The notes under the pieces were generated by a model, which was given only the letters and a program-made list of their open reading frames with translations, was not told the DNA's origin and did no database searches. A DNA stretch of 62,077 bases from Variovorax sp. (lineage in GTDB: Bacteria > Pseudomonadota > Gammaproteobacteria > Burkholderiales > Burkholderiaceae_C): contig JAGIAI010000029.1 in assembly GCA_017744935.1 (NCBI GenBank), positions 1 to 62,077 of the forward strand, written 5' to 3'. Both the position numbers and the translations under genes were made by a program. Positions 1 to 8,693 of the stretch are shown here, piece by piece (position 1 is the stretch's first letter; every line of letters starts with the position of its first letter).

Positions 1-72
1 AACAGGACAGTGAAACGCCTCAGCGCCGATGATAGTGCGGGTTCCCGTGTGAAAGTAGGTCATCGTCAGGCT
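1..72 (+). rRNA. rrf: 5S ribosomal RNA, 3' part
   Basis: The first bases match the conserved 3' half of betaproteobacterial 5S rRNA: the loop around CGCCGATGATAGTG, then TTCCCGTGTGAAAGTAGGTCATCG. The 5' part lies outside the window, so this is the tail of an rrn operon transcribed rightwards. The mature 3' end is placed at about 71-72 by family resemblance. A strong intrinsic terminator begins 12 bases later, as expected for the end of an rRNA operon. Confidence 0.95.
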
Positions 73-83
73 CTTACAGCCTC

Positions 84-114
84 AAAAAGCCCAGCCTAAT
101 CAGCTGGGCTTTTT
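84..114. terminator. Bidirectional intrinsic terminator of the rrn operon and topoisomerase IB gene
   Basis: A perfect 12-bp stem (arms 84-95 and 103-114, loop 96-102) carries an A-run at its left end and a T-run at its right end, so it can terminate transcription on both strands. It ends the rRNA operon. It also overlaps the last codons of the minus-strand topoisomerase gene, whose stop codon (100-102) lies in the loop. Confidence 0.9.
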
Positions 115-1290
115 GCTTTTGGGGTCAGATTTCGGCCGTGCTCTCGAGTGCGCATTTCTCGATATCGATAGAAAACCCAGGAGCCGCTGCTCAGATATAT
201 CCAGATATCGCAGTTTTTGCGTTTTGGATGACGCGGAATCCCACAGCGCTCTTGATTTCTTCGAATTCGACATAGCCAACCCGGCGAACTCAAGCACTGC
301 CGGATGCACATAGGCCTTCTTGCACACGGCGGGCGTATTACCGAGTCGGACGGCGACTGCACAAAGTACTTCCTTCATGGTCGCCCGGATTGGATGATCA
401 TTCGGGTTTACGGCGCTGGGCATGCATTTTCGGCGAATCAGCTCCAACGCTTGAACCGTCCCGTGCCAAGTCCTGAAATCTTTGGCGCTGAAGTCCTCTC
501 CCGCGATCTCGCGCAGGTAGTCGTTGACGTCAGTTGATGAGACGGTCCTGGGCTCGCCGTCGTCTCCCTCGTACTGAAATAGTTCCTGCCCGGCCAACTG
601 CTGGCAGCGGCGCACCACCTTGGCGATCCGGGGATCGTCAATCTTTGCCTCGTGATGCACGCCGCTCTTCCCGCGGAAGCGCAGGACAAGGGCGCGCCCA
701 CGTGCGTCTACGTGTTTGTTGCGAAGCGTGGTGAGCCCGTACGACCCATTGCATGTGTACTCTTCGTTGCCGACGCGAAGGAATGTCGTGTCGAGCAGTC
801 GCACAATCGTCGCCAGGATCAACTCGCGGCCCAAGGGCTTGTCCCGCTCGACTCGAAGATCGCGCGCAATCCTGCGGCGGATAGCGGGCAGCGCACGCCC
901 GAACGCCTCCACGCGTTCGAACTTGGTCTCGTCCTTGAACGCTCGCCATTCCTCGTGATACCGGTACTGCTTGCGGCCACGCGCATCGATGCCCGTCGCC
1001 TGAAGATGCCCGTTCCGAATCGGACAGATCCAGACATCCTTGTAAGCCGGCGGGATGGCCAACCTTCGGATGCGCGCGATCTCTTCGGAATCTCGCACCC
1101 ACGCGCCCTTCGCGTCACGATAGCGAAAGGCTGCCCCGCGCTTGAAGCGCCGAAGCCCGGGCATGCTGGAGTCCACATACACGAGCCCATTGGCAACGGG
1201 AGCGAAATGCGGTGCGATGGCGGGCATGGGCTTTGCGAAAATTACGATCGACTGTGATCCTGCAGTCTGAGTGCCCGAAAGAGTGCTCAT
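100..1290 (-). CDS. Type IB DNA topoisomerase (poxvirus-like)
   Basis: A monomeric topoisomerase that relaxes supercoils through a 3'-phosphotyrosyl intermediate. The 396-residue product has the family's N-terminal DNA-binding part. The catalytic part follows: LRVGNEEY, TTLRNKHV, a RFRGKSG strand with the catalytic Lys, and KDFRTWHGT with the catalytic Arg and His. The nucleophile is Tyr327 in CKKAYVHP. The start at 1290 (MSTLSGTQ) is preferred over the upstream in-frame Met at 1356, whose first 22 codons are Arg-rich and overlap the divergent lipoprotein gene. The Shine-Dalgarno sequence is weak. The last 20 or so residues are a basic tail whose end is encoded by the rrn terminator stem. Such enzymes are common accessory topoisomerases in soil proteobacteria. 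Confidence 0.93.
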   Translation of the reverse strand: MSTLSGTQTAGSQSIVIFAKPMPAIAPHFAPVANGLVYVDSSMPGLRRFKRGAAFRYRDAKGAWVRDSEEIARIRRLAIPPAYKDVWICPIRNGHLQATGIDARGRKQYRYHEEWRAFKDETKFERVEAFGRALPAIRRRIARDLRVERDKPLGRELILATIVRLLDTTFLRVGNEEYTCNGSYGLTTLRNKHVDARGRALVLRFRGKSGVHHEAKIDDPRIAKVVRRCQQLAGQELFQYEGDDGEPRTVSSTDVNDYLREIAGEDFSAKDFRTWHGTVQALELIRRKCMPSAVNPNDHPIRATMKEVLCAVAVRLGNTPAVCKKAYVHPAVLEFAGLAMSNSKKSRALWDSASSKTQKLRYLDISEQRLLGFLSISRNAHSRARPKSDPKSKKPS

Positions 1291-1385
1291 CCGCTTCGAC
1301 CGTCGTTGTAGGACGCTGCTTCGGCTTTCGGTACGTCGCCGCCGCCCAGCGTCCATGCATCATTCCCTGCCCACGAAAGAAATCC

Positions 1386-2414
1386 ATGACGCCCATCTGG
1401 TCCGCTCGCTCTCGAGCTCTCGCGCTGTCTGCAGCCATCGTGCTCACCGCGGGTTGCGCTACCACTACGCAGCCTCGTACGGCCGAGCCGGTGAAGGTCA
1501 AGGTCTTTGTCGCTGCGATGTTCGAGATCGGACAGAACACGGGCGATCGCGCTGGAGAGTTCCAGCACTGGTACGAGCGCTATTGGAAGGGTGCGACACC
1601 GATCACCATTCCGGGTGCGCTACAGCCCGTGTTCTGCAACGCGGACGGCGTCTGCGGTGCGGTCCTTGGCATGGGCAAGGTGAATTCGTCTTCTTCGATG
1701 CAGGCGATCCTGTTGAGTCCGAAGTTCGATTTTTCGCAGACCTACTACATCATCTCGGGCGTGGCCGGTACGCCGCCCTCTCGCGGCACCATCGGGGAAG
1801 TGAGCTGGGCCACCTGGCTGGTCGACTATGACCTCGGCCATCGCTGGGCACCCGAAGAGAACAAGGCCGGAGAGCCAACCTTCATGCCGCGCAAAGGCTA
1901 CGAGGAGTACCGCCGCTTCAAGCTGAACTCTGAACTGGTGGCATGGGCAATGAAGCTCTCGGCCGACACACCATTGAAGGATTCGGACTCGGCCCGAGCC
2001 TACCGCCTTCGCTATCCTCAGGCCGCAGCGCGCCGCGCACCCTTTGTCGGGACGGGCACGCACATGACGGGCGACACGTTCTTCCATGGCCCCGGCATGT
2101 CGAACCAGGCGCAGTACATCGCCAAGTTGTACGGCGCAGACGACTACGTCATCACAGAAATGGAAGCCGCCGCAGTGACGCTCGTGATCAAGCGCACCCA
2201 TGGAATCGATCGCGTGATGAGCCTGCGCGGCGCCGTCAACTTCGATCAGGGCAATCCACGCGAGACCACGCTGCAGCATCTCGACCCGGCGCCGGCCGAA
2301 ACCGCCGGTGGTTTCGCGGAAACGGTGGAGAACATCGAACTGGTCGGCAGCCGCGTCGTGGACCACATCGTCGCGAACTGGCCTCAGTGGCAGAACGGCG
2401 TACCAGCACGCTGA
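1386..2414 (+). CDS. NUP-family (purine nucleoside permease-like) lipoprotein
   Basis: The 342-residue product matches the NUP family (PF06516), named after a yeast nucleoside permease. It has no run of membrane helices and resembles nucleoside phosphorylase folds, so 'permease' is probably a misnomer. Conserved parts are KVFVAAMFEIGQN near residue 35, GVAGTPPSRGT, GTGTHMTGDTFFHG and ITEMEAAAV, which looks like a nucleoside-binding Glu motif. A signal peptide ends in a lipobox (LTAGC, Cys24), so it is probably a periplasmic or membrane-anchored lipoprotein. The ATG at 1386 follows a GAAAGAAA Shine-Dalgarno-like stretch. It is divergent from the topoisomerase and convergent with dinB. Role inferred: nucleoside binding or cleavage during scavenging. 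Confidence 0.82.
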   Translation: MTPIWSARSRALALSAAIVLTAGCATTTQPRTAEPVKVKVFVAAMFEIGQNTGDRAGEFQHWYERYWKGATPITIPGALQPVFCNADGVCGAVLGMGKVNSSSSMQAILLSPKFDFSQTYYIISGVAGTPPSRGTIGEVSWATWLVDYDLGHRWAPEENKAGEPTFMPRKGYEEYRRFKLNSELVAWAMKLSADTPLKDSDSARAYRLRYPQAAARRAPFVGTGTHMTGDTFFHGPGMSNQAQYIAKLYGADDYVITEMEAAAVTLVIKRTHGIDRVMSLRGAVNFDQGNPRETTLQHLDPAPAETAGGFAETVENIELVGSRVVDHIVANWPQWQNGVPAR

Positions 2415-2436
2415 CGCCACCGACCCGCCTGCCTGG

Positions 2437-3693
2437 CTAGAAGAGCGAGGCAGTCCGGGCTGTGGCGCCAAGGGCGTCCGCGGTCTGGCGCTCTCCACCC
2501 GAATTCGCGCGTGCCAGCATCGCGGCATCTGCCTCGCCCACCTTCATCAAGGCACTCACGCGCACGCCGAGCAGCCTCAGCGGTCGTTCCAGCGGGACTC
2601 GCTTCAGACACTGCCCCCCGACCTGTCGTATCGATTTGGCATCTGCCGTGAAGTGGTCGATGGTCTGATCGCGCGTGGCGATCTTGAAATCGTCATAGCG
2701 CAGCTTGATGCCGATGGTCTTACCCACGTAGCCCTTGCGCTGAAGATCCTCCGCCACCTTCTCGCACAGATGCGTGAAGATGGCTCCCAGTTCGGCGCGG
2801 TCCCGTACCGCATGCAGATCACGGTCGAACGTGGTCTCCCGACTCATCGACACCGGCTCGCTTTCCGTGACCACCGGCCGCTCGTCCCGCCCCCAAGCCA
2901 CTTCGTGCATCCATGCGCCAGTAGCCTTGCCGAAGTTCGCGATCAGCCAGTCACGATCGCGCGCCGCGAGCTCGCCAATGGTGCGAATGTCGTGGCGCTG
3001 CAGCTTCTCATCGGCCTTCGGCCCAATGCCGTTGACCTTGCGGCAGGGCAGCGGCCAGATGCGGCCCTCGAGGTCGTTCTCAAACACCACCGAGATCCCG
3101 TTGGGCTTGTCGAACTCGCTCGCCATCTTCGCGATGAGCTTGTTCGGCGCTACGCCAATCGAGCACGTCAGCCCCGTCGCCTCGAAGATCGATTTCTGAA
3201 TGAGCCGCGCCAGCACGCGGCCGCCCTCGCGCTGACCACCGGCCACGTGGGTGAAGTCGATGTAGACCTCGTCGACGCCGCGGTCTTCCATCACCGGCGC
3301 GGTCTCGGTGATCACCTGCTTGAAGCAGCGGGAGTACTTGCGGTACTCGTCAAAATCCACTGGCAGGATGATCGCCTGCGGACATAGCTTGGCAGCCTTC
3401 ATGAGCCCCATCGCCGACCCGACGCCGAACTGCCGCGCGGGATAGGTCGCCGTGGTGATCACGCCGCGCCCGGCGTAGTCCTTGAGCAGGGGAAAGGCCC
3501 CAAGGGGAACGTCGGCGAGCGTCCCGCCGTCGGGGACGTCGCGCAAGACCTCGTCGACTTTGCGCCGCCCGCCGCCGATGACGACCGGAAGGCCCTTGAG
3601 CTGCGGGTAGCGCAGCAACTCGACGGATGCATAGAACGCGTCCATGTCGAGATGGGCAATACGGCGAATCGGGGTGGGGGTCACGGACGTCAT
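2437..3693 (-). CDS. dinB: DNA polymerase IV (Y-family, translesion)
   Basis: An error-prone polymerase of 418 residues. Palm motifs are HLDMDAFYASVE near residue 13, with the first catalytic Asp, and DEVYIDF with the second Asp-Glu pair. Other family marks are a finger segment with TATYPARQFGVGSAMG, SIGVAPNKLIAKMAS and the helix-hairpin-helix GIGPKADEKL, followed by the little-finger domain. The ATG at 3693 is chosen because an upstream in-frame Met adds only non-conserved residues. It is convergent with the NUP gene and divergent from the next gene. I see no obvious LexA box in the short leader. The Gly before DEVYID, where E. coli has Ser, is probably lineage variation. Confidence 0.95.
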   Translation of the reverse strand: MTSVTPTPIRRIAHLDMDAFYASVELLRYPQLKGLPVVIGGGRRKVDEVLRDVPDGGTLADVPLGAFPLLKDYAGRGVITTATYPARQFGVGSAMGLMKAAKLCPQAIILPVDFDEYRKYSRCFKQVITETAPVMEDRGVDEVYIDFTHVAGGQREGGRVLARLIQKSIFEATGLTCSIGVAPNKLIAKMASEFDKPNGISVVFENDLEGRIWPLPCRKVNGIGPKADEKLQRHDIRTIGELAARDRDWLIANFGKATGAWMHEVAWGRDERPVVTESEPVSMSRETTFDRDLHAVRDRAELGAIFTHLCEKVAEDLQRKGYVGKTIGIKLRYDDFKIATRDQTIDHFTADAKSIRQVGGQCLKRVPLERPLRLLGVRVSALMKVGEADAAMLARANSGGERQTADALGATARTASLF

Positions 3694-3755
3694 TTTCGTT
3701 GCGGTACTGCTGGTTGGTTGCCCAGGGTTGCGCACAGCGGGCACCCGGTGCCATC

Positions 3756-4325
3756 ATGCGCCGTATGCAGCCCGTCGCTTTCATGCTCTGGCGCCGCCTC
3801 GATGCTCCGGGGCACGATGTCTGTCGCCTCGACCGCAACGGCGAAAACTGGCAGATCGATGGCGCGGCGGGGTTTCGGCATGAAGACGGCCGTATCGCGC
3901 AACTGCACTACCGGGTGCGCTGTGATCGCGCCTGGCACACCCAGTGGAGCACGGTGCGCGGCTGGCTCGGCAATGAGCAGATCGACTTCTCCATCGTGCA
4001 TGACGCGCACGGGGCATGGAAGCTCAACGATTCACCCGTGCCCGATCTCGGCCACTGCGTCGATCTCGACCTGGGTTTTACGCCAGCCACGAATCTGTTG
4101 CCGCTGCGGCGCCTGCACCTCGCCGAAGGCGAGGCGGCCGATGCGCCTGCCGCATGGCTCGATCTGGACAGCGGCAGCCTGGTCGAACTCAGTCAACGCT
4201 ACGAGCGGCGCGGCGAATCAGGCTACTGGTACACCTCGCCGCGCTTTGACTATGCCGAGTTGCTGGAGATCACTGGCGATGGCTTCGTCAGCCGCTATCC
4301 GAAGCTTTGGGAAGCCGAGACCTGA
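3756..4325 (+). CDS. Putative glycolipid-binding family protein
   Basis: A soluble protein of 189 residues, rich in Trp and Asp/Glu, that resembles the putative glycolipid-binding family (PF06475, formerly DUF1089). Visible marks are WRRLDAPGHDVCRL at the start, YRVRCDRAW, WLGNEQIDF, DLDLGFTPATNLLPLRRL in the centre and YWYTSPRFDY near the end. It has no signal peptide or membrane segment. Two in-frame ATGs (3756 and 3765) are possible starts. It is divergent from dinB and convergent with the MFS gene 6 bp away. The family name comes from structural similarity only, so its ligand and role are unproven. Confidence 0.75.
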   Translation: MRRMQPVAFMLWRRLDAPGHDVCRLDRNGENWQIDGAAGFRHEDGRIAQLHYRVRCDRAWHTQWSTVRGWLGNEQIDFSIVHDAHGAWKLNDSPVPDLGHCVDLDLGFTPATNLLPLRRLHLAEGEAADAPAAWLDLDSGSLVELSQRYERRGESGYWYTSPRFDYAELLEITGDGFVSRYPKLWEAET

Positions 4326-4331
4326 TTCCGA

Positions 4332-5669
4332 TCAATGATCGTGGTGCAGGTAGCTCGCCTGCCGAGGTAGCCGCAGGCTCACCAAGAACGCGATCACCAT
4401 CATGGCCGTGACGTACCAGTAGAACGCCGTCTCGTGGCCGATCGACTTGAGCCCGAGCGCCACATATTCGGCTGACCCACCGAACAGCGCATTCGCGACC
4501 GCATACGCCAGCCCCACACCGAGCGCGCGCACTTCGGGCGGGAACATCTCGGCCTTCACGATGCCGCTGATCGACGTGTAGAAGCTCACGATCGCCAGGG
4601 CCAGGATGATCAGCACAAAAGCCACCGTCGGTCTCGTGACGCCTTGAAGCGCCGTGAGGATCGGCACGGTGCACAGCGCGCCGAGACCCCCGAACAGCAG
4701 CATGTTGTTGCGCCGGCCGATGCGGTCCGACAGCGCGCCGAACGCCGGCTGCATGCACATGTAGACGAAGAGCGCGAACGTCATCACGTAGCTCGTGGTC
4801 TTGATCGGCAGCCCCACGGTATTGACCAGGTACTTCTGCATGTACGTGGTGAAGGTGTAGAAGATCAGCGAACCGCCGGCCGTGTAGCCCAGCACGGTGA
4901 AGAACGCTGCCTTGTGATGGCGGAAGATGCCCGACAGCGTGCCTGCTTCCTTGTTGGTGCGCGACGCTTCGGTCTGTGTCTCGTGCAGCGTGCGGCGCAG
5001 GAACAGCGCGACCACTGCAGCAATTGCACCGATCACGAAGGGGATGCGCCATCCCCAGGCCTTGAGTTCGGCTTCGCTCAGGAGCTGTTCGAGGACGACG
5101 ATCACCAGCACCGCGAGCAACTGGCCGCCGATCAGCGTGACGTACTGGAAGGACGAGAAGAAGCCGCGCTGTCCGCGAAGCGCGACCTCGCTCATGTAGG
5201 TTGCGGTGGTGCCGTATTCGCCGCCCACCGAAAGTCCCTGGAAGAGGCGGCAGATCAACAGAAGGAACGGCGCCCATGCGCCGATGGCCGCGTAAGTGGG
5301 CAGGCACGCAATGGCGAGCGAGCCGGCGCACATCATCGTCACGGAGATCAGCATCGAAGTCCTGCGGCCATACCGGTCGGCGACGCGGCCGAAGAGCCAT
5401 CCGCCGATCGGACGCATCAAGAAGCCTGCCGCGAACACGCCCGCCGTATTCAAGAGCTGGGCGGTCGGATCCGACTTCGGAAAGAAGGAGGGTGCGAAGT
5501 ACAGCGCGCTGAAAGCGTAGACGTAGAAATCGAACCACTCGACGAGGTTGCCCGACGAGGCCGCCATGATCGCGAAGATGCGGTGACGTTTTTCTTCGCT
5601 GGTATAGGCGCGTGGGGGATGCGCGGAGTCGATGGTGGTCGACCCCGCGCTGGACGTGACGGAGCTCAT
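4332..5669 (-). CDS. MFS transporter, MHS family (KgtP/ProP-like, organic acid:H+ symporter)
   Basis: The 445-residue product has about 12 membrane helices and MHS-subfamily marks: [17 protein letters not shown] before helix 1, [18 protein letters not shown] between helices 2 and 3, and [12 protein letters not shown] in helix 4. These are typical of proton symporters for 2-oxoglutarate, citrate, shikimate or proline/betaine. The ATG at 5669 has a good AGAGAGG Shine-Dalgarno sequence, and the upstream in-frame codons are not conserved. It lies just downstream of lldD on the same strand (88-bp gap), so the two could be co-transcribed. The substrate is inferred to be a carboxylate but cannot be read from sequence. 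Confidence 0.88.
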   Translation of the reverse strand: MSSVTSSAGSTTIDSAHPPRAYTSEEKRHRIFAIMAASSGNLVEWFDFYVYAFSALYFAPSFFPKSDPTAQLLNTAGVFAAGFLMRPIGGWLFGRVADRYGRRTSMLISVTMMCAGSLAIACLPTYAAIGAWAPFLLLICRLFQGLSVGGEYGTTATYMSEVALRGQRGFFSSFQYVTLIGGQLLAVLVIVVLEQLLSEAELKAWGWRIPFVIGAIAAVVALFLRRTLHETQTEASRTNKEAGTLSGIFRHHKAAFFTVLGYTAGGSLIFYTFTTYMQKYLVNTVGLPIKTTSYVMTFALFVYMCMQPAFGALSDRIGRRNNMLLFGGLGALCTVPILTALQGVTRPTVAFVLIILALAIVSFYTSISGIVKAEMFPPEVRALGVGLAYAVANALFGGSAEYVALGLKSIGHETAFYWYVTAMMVIAFLVSLRLPRQASYLHHDH

Positions 5670-5757
5670 GAAGGGCGCCTCTCTATGTGTTGTTAGGGCA
5701 ATCCCTAGTTTGCCCCACAGCACGAGCAGGCGCTGTCAGCCGCCGCCGTAACCCTGC

Positions 5758-6915
5758 TTAGAAAGTGCCGGGCAGCAGGATGCTCGAATCGACCTCGTCC
5801 ACGTGCGTGCGGCCGCAGAAGGCCATGGTGATGTCGAGCTCCTTGTGGATGATCTGCAGTGCGCGGGTCACGCCGGCTTCGCCGAAGGCGCCGAGCCCAT
5901 AGAGAAAGCTGCGGCCGATCAGCACGCCGCGCGCACCCAGCGCGCGCGCCTTGAGCACGTCCTGCCCGCTGCGGATGCCGCCATCCATCCACACCTCGAT
6001 CTCCGTGCCCACCGCTTCGGCGATCGCCGGTAGCGCTGCAATGGAAGATGGCGCGCCGTCGAGCTGCCGCCCGCCGTGGTTGGAGACGATAAGCGCATCC
6101 GCGCCGCTGGAGGCCGCAAGGCGCGCGTCTTCCACGTCCATGATGCCCTTCAGGATCAGCTTGCCGCCCCACAGCTTCTTGATCCACTCGACATCGGCCC
6201 AACTCAGAGTGGGGTCGAACTGCTCGGCGGTCCACGACGACAGCGAAGACAAGTCCTTCACGCCCTTCGCGTGGCCTGCAATGTTGCCGAAGGTGCGGCG
6301 CTTGGTGCCCAGCATGCCCATGCACCAGCGCGGCTTGGTCGCGAGGTTCATGAGGTTCTTCAGCGTGGGCTTGGGTGGCGCGGTCAGGCCGTTCTTGATG
6401 TCCTTGTGACGCTGGCCGAGGATCTGCAGGTCGAGCGTGAGCTGGAGCGCGGAGACGTTCGCGGCCTTCGCACGTTCGATCAGCGCTTCGATGAACTCGC
6501 GGTCGCGCATCACGTAGAGCTGGAACCAGAAGGGATGGCGGTCCGTGCCCTCCGCGATGTCCTCGAGCGAGCAGATGCTCATCGTCGACAACGTGAAGGG
6601 AACGCCGAAGGCCTTCGCGGCGCGTGCGCCGAGGATCTCGCCGTCCGCATGCTGCATGCCGGTGAGCCCCGTGGGCGCGATGGCCACGGGCATTGCGACT
6701 TCCTCGCCGATCATCGTGGTGCGGGTCGAACGGCCCTCCATGTTGACCGCGACCCGCTGCCGCAGCTTGATCTTCTGGAAGTCCTCTTCGTTGGACCGGT
6801 AGGTGCCTTCGGTCCAGGCTCCCGAGTCGGCGTAGTCATAGAACATGCGCGGCACGCGGCGTTCGGCAATGGCTCGCAGGTCTTCGATGTTCGTGATCTT
6901 GGAGAGGTCTGGCAC
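5758..6915 (-). CDS. lldD: FMN-dependent L-lactate dehydrogenase / alpha-hydroxy-acid oxidase
   Basis: The 385-residue TIM-barrel flavoprotein oxidises L-lactate (or a similar 2-hydroxy acid) to pyruvate and passes electrons to quinone at the inner membrane. Visible marks are RVPRMFYDYADSGAWTE at the N-terminus, PVAIAPTGLTG, STMSICSLEDIA, FQLYVMRDR, the catalytic His280 in VSNHGGRQLDG, and MDGGIRSGQDVLKA/GRSFLYGL binding the FMN phosphate. Length is normal for LldD. The start codon is GTG at 6915, preceded by AGGAG. It is divergent from lactate permease with a 94-bp shared intergenic region, which strongly supports a lactate role. No lldR regulator is adjacent. Confidence 0.92.
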   Translation of the reverse strand: MPDLSKITNIEDLRAIAERRVPRMFYDYADSGAWTEGTYRSNEEDFQKIKLRQRVAVNMEGRSTRTTMIGEEVAMPVAIAPTGLTGMQHADGEILGARAAKAFGVPFTLSTMSICSLEDIAEGTDRHPFWFQLYVMRDREFIEALIERAKAANVSALQLTLDLQILGQRHKDIKNGLTAPPKPTLKNLMNLATKPRWCMGMLGTKRRTFGNIAGHAKGVKDLSSLSSWTAEQFDPTLSWADVEWIKKLWGGKLILKGIMDVEDARLAASSGADALIVSNHGGRQLDGAPSSIAALPAIAEAVGTEIEVWMDGGIRSGQDVLKARALGARGVLIGRSFLYGLGAFGEAGVTRALQIIHKELDITMAFCGRTHVDEVDSSILLPGTF

Positions 6916-6932
6916 TGGGGGTGGCTCCTAGG

Positions 6933-6961
6933 TTGTCTGATCTTTGCGCGGTGCCTATTAT
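6933..6961 (+). promoter_or_regulatory. Candidate sigma70 promoter for lldP
   Basis: TTGTCT (6933-6938) and TATTAT (6956-6961) are separated by exactly 17 bp and lie about 50 bp before the lldP start, in the lldD-lldP divergent region. Half-sites GTTGTC (6932-6937) and GACAAC (6989-6994) form a widely spaced inverted repeat that overlaps the -35 and the leader. It could be a regulator site, but no proof is visible. Confidence 0.5.
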
Positions 6962-7009
6962 CCGCAGCGCTTCCTCCGACCAACTCCTGACAACAAAAGG
7001 CGGACATCT

Positions 7010-8677
7010 ATGACATGGCAACAGGTCTACAACCCGTTCGGGAACATGGTGCTCTCCACGGCACTCGCGGCCATTCCGGTCGTCGTGATGCTGGTGTGTC
7101 TTGGCTTCCTCCACATGAAGGCACACATCGCCGCAGGGCTGGGCCTGATCAGCGCGCTGATCATTGCCATCGTCGCCTTCGGCATGCCTGCCGGTCTCGC
7201 GGGCCGCGCGGCCTTCCTCGGTGGACTCACCGGCCTCTTGCCCATCGGCTGGATCGTCCTGAACATCATCTTCCTGCAGCAGCTTGCCGAGCAGAATGGC
7301 AGCTTCAAGGTACTGCAGGACTCGCTCTCCGACATCACTGAAGACCGGCGTCTGCAACTGCTGCTAATCGCCTTTGCCTTCGGCGCGTTCTTCGAGGGCG
7401 CGGCCGGTTTTGGCACGCCGGTGGCGGTGACGGCCGCGATTCTGATTGGCCTTGGCTTCTCGCCGCTGGCGGCTTCAGGCCTTTCACTGATCGCCAATAC
7501 CGCGCCCGTCGCATTCGGCGCGCTGGGCACACCGGTCATCACGCTCGCCAAGGTGCATGGCTATGACCTGATGGCGGTCACCGCGATGATCGGCCGCCAG
7601 TTGCCGTTCTTCTCGCTGCTGGTGCCTTTCTGGCTGATCTGGGCCTTCGCGGGCCGCAAGGGCATGATGGAGATCTGGCCAGCCATCCTGGTGACCGGTG
7701 TCTCGTTCGCCATCCCTCAGTTCCTTGTCTCGAACTTCATCGGGCCGGAGCTCGTGGACATCATCGCGGCCATCGTCTCGATGGTGTCGCTGATCCTGTT
7801 CCTGCGCGTCTGGCAGCCCCGCAACATCTGGCGGTCGGTATCGCTCAAGGGGCACGAGGACGATAGCGGCGCGCCGGCGGCCACCGCGACCGCCAAGCGC
7901 ACGCCCCACACCCAGGCCGAGCTGGTCCGTGCATGGACGCCCTGGGCGATCATGACCGTCTTCGTGTTCCTCTGGGGCCTGCCGCCGGTCAAGAACTGGC
8001 TCAACGGCCTCTTTGCGCCGAACTTCCCAATCGGCGGGCTGCACAACATCGTCGAGAAGATGCCGCCGGTCGTCCCGGGTCCGACCAAGGAAGGCGCGAT
8101 CTACGCCTTCACGCTGCTGTCGGCCACGGGCACCGGTATCCTGCTTTCGGCCATCGTGGGCGGCCTGGTTGCCAAGTACAGCGTCGGGCAGCTCATCGCC
8201 GCCTACGGTCGCACGCTCAACCTGGTGAAGTACTCGCTGCTCACCATTGCGCTGATGCTCGCGCTCGGCACGCTCACGCGCTATTCGGGCCTCGACAGTA
8301 CGCTGGGCCTCGCATTCGCCAACACCGGTGTGCTCTATCCGTTCTTCGGCACGCTGATGGGCTGGCTGGGCGTGGCGCTCACCGGTTCAGACACCGCATC
8401 GAACGTGCTATTTGGGGGCATGCAGAAGGTTGCGGCCGACCAGTTGGGCCTGTCGCCGAACCTCATGGGCGCGGCCAACAGCTCGGGCGGCGTGATGGGC
8501 AAGATGATCGATGCGCAGTCCATCGTGGTCGCATCCACCGCCACGCGCTGGTTCAACCACGAGGGCGACATCCTGCGCTACGTGTTCTTCCACTCGATCG
8601 CGCTGGCATCCCTCGTCGGTATCCTCGTGACGCTGCAAGCCTACGTCTGGCCGTTCACAATGATGGTCGTCAAATAG
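7010..8677 (+). CDS. lldP: L-lactate permease (LctP family)
   Basis: The 555-residue inner-membrane protein has 12 or more hydrophobic helices and imports lactate and related 2-hydroxy acids with protons. Family marks are WQQVYNPFGN at the start, GAFFEGAAGFGTPVAVTAAIL, NTAPVAFGALGTPVITLA, LTGSDTASNVLFGGMQ and LMGAANSSGGVMGKMIDAQSI. Length matches LctP/LldP. The ATG at 7010 has AAAGGCGGA upstream. Together with divergent lldD it forms a lactate uptake and oxidation unit. The following panE-like gene starts 16 bp downstream, so both are probably one transcript. Confidence 0.95.
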   Translation: MTWQQVYNPFGNMVLSTALAAIPVVVMLVCLGFLHMKAHIAAGLGLISALIIAIVAFGMPAGLAGRAAFLGGLTGLLPIGWIVLNIIFLQQLAEQNGSFKVLQDSLSDITEDRRLQLLLIAFAFGAFFEGAAGFGTPVAVTAAILIGLGFSPLAASGLSLIANTAPVAFGALGTPVITLAKVHGYDLMAVTAMIGRQLPFFSLLVPFWLIWAFAGRKGMMEIWPAILVTGVSFAIPQFLVSNFIGPELVDIIAAIVSMVSLILFLRVWQPRNIWRSVSLKGHEDDSGAPAATATAKRTPHTQAELVRAWTPWAIMTVFVFLWGLPPVKNWLNGLFAPNFPIGGLHNIVEKMPPVVPGPTKEGAIYAFTLLSATGTGILLSAIVGGLVAKYSVGQLIAAYGRTLNLVKYSLLTIALMLALGTLTRYSGLDSTLGLAFANTGVLYPFFGTLMGWLGVALTGSDTASNVLFGGMQKVAADQLGLSPNLMGAANSSGGVMGKMIDAQSIVVASTATRWFNHEGDILRYVFFHSIALASLVGILVTLQAYVWPFTMMVVK

Positions 8678-8693
8678 GAGACGGAAGGCGACG

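Noticed and set aside
3240..3270. Changed residue before the DinB catalytic pair (Gly for Ser)
   Set aside because: The catalytic Asp-Glu pair is intact, and I recall the change in related DinB proteins, so no functional defect is implied.
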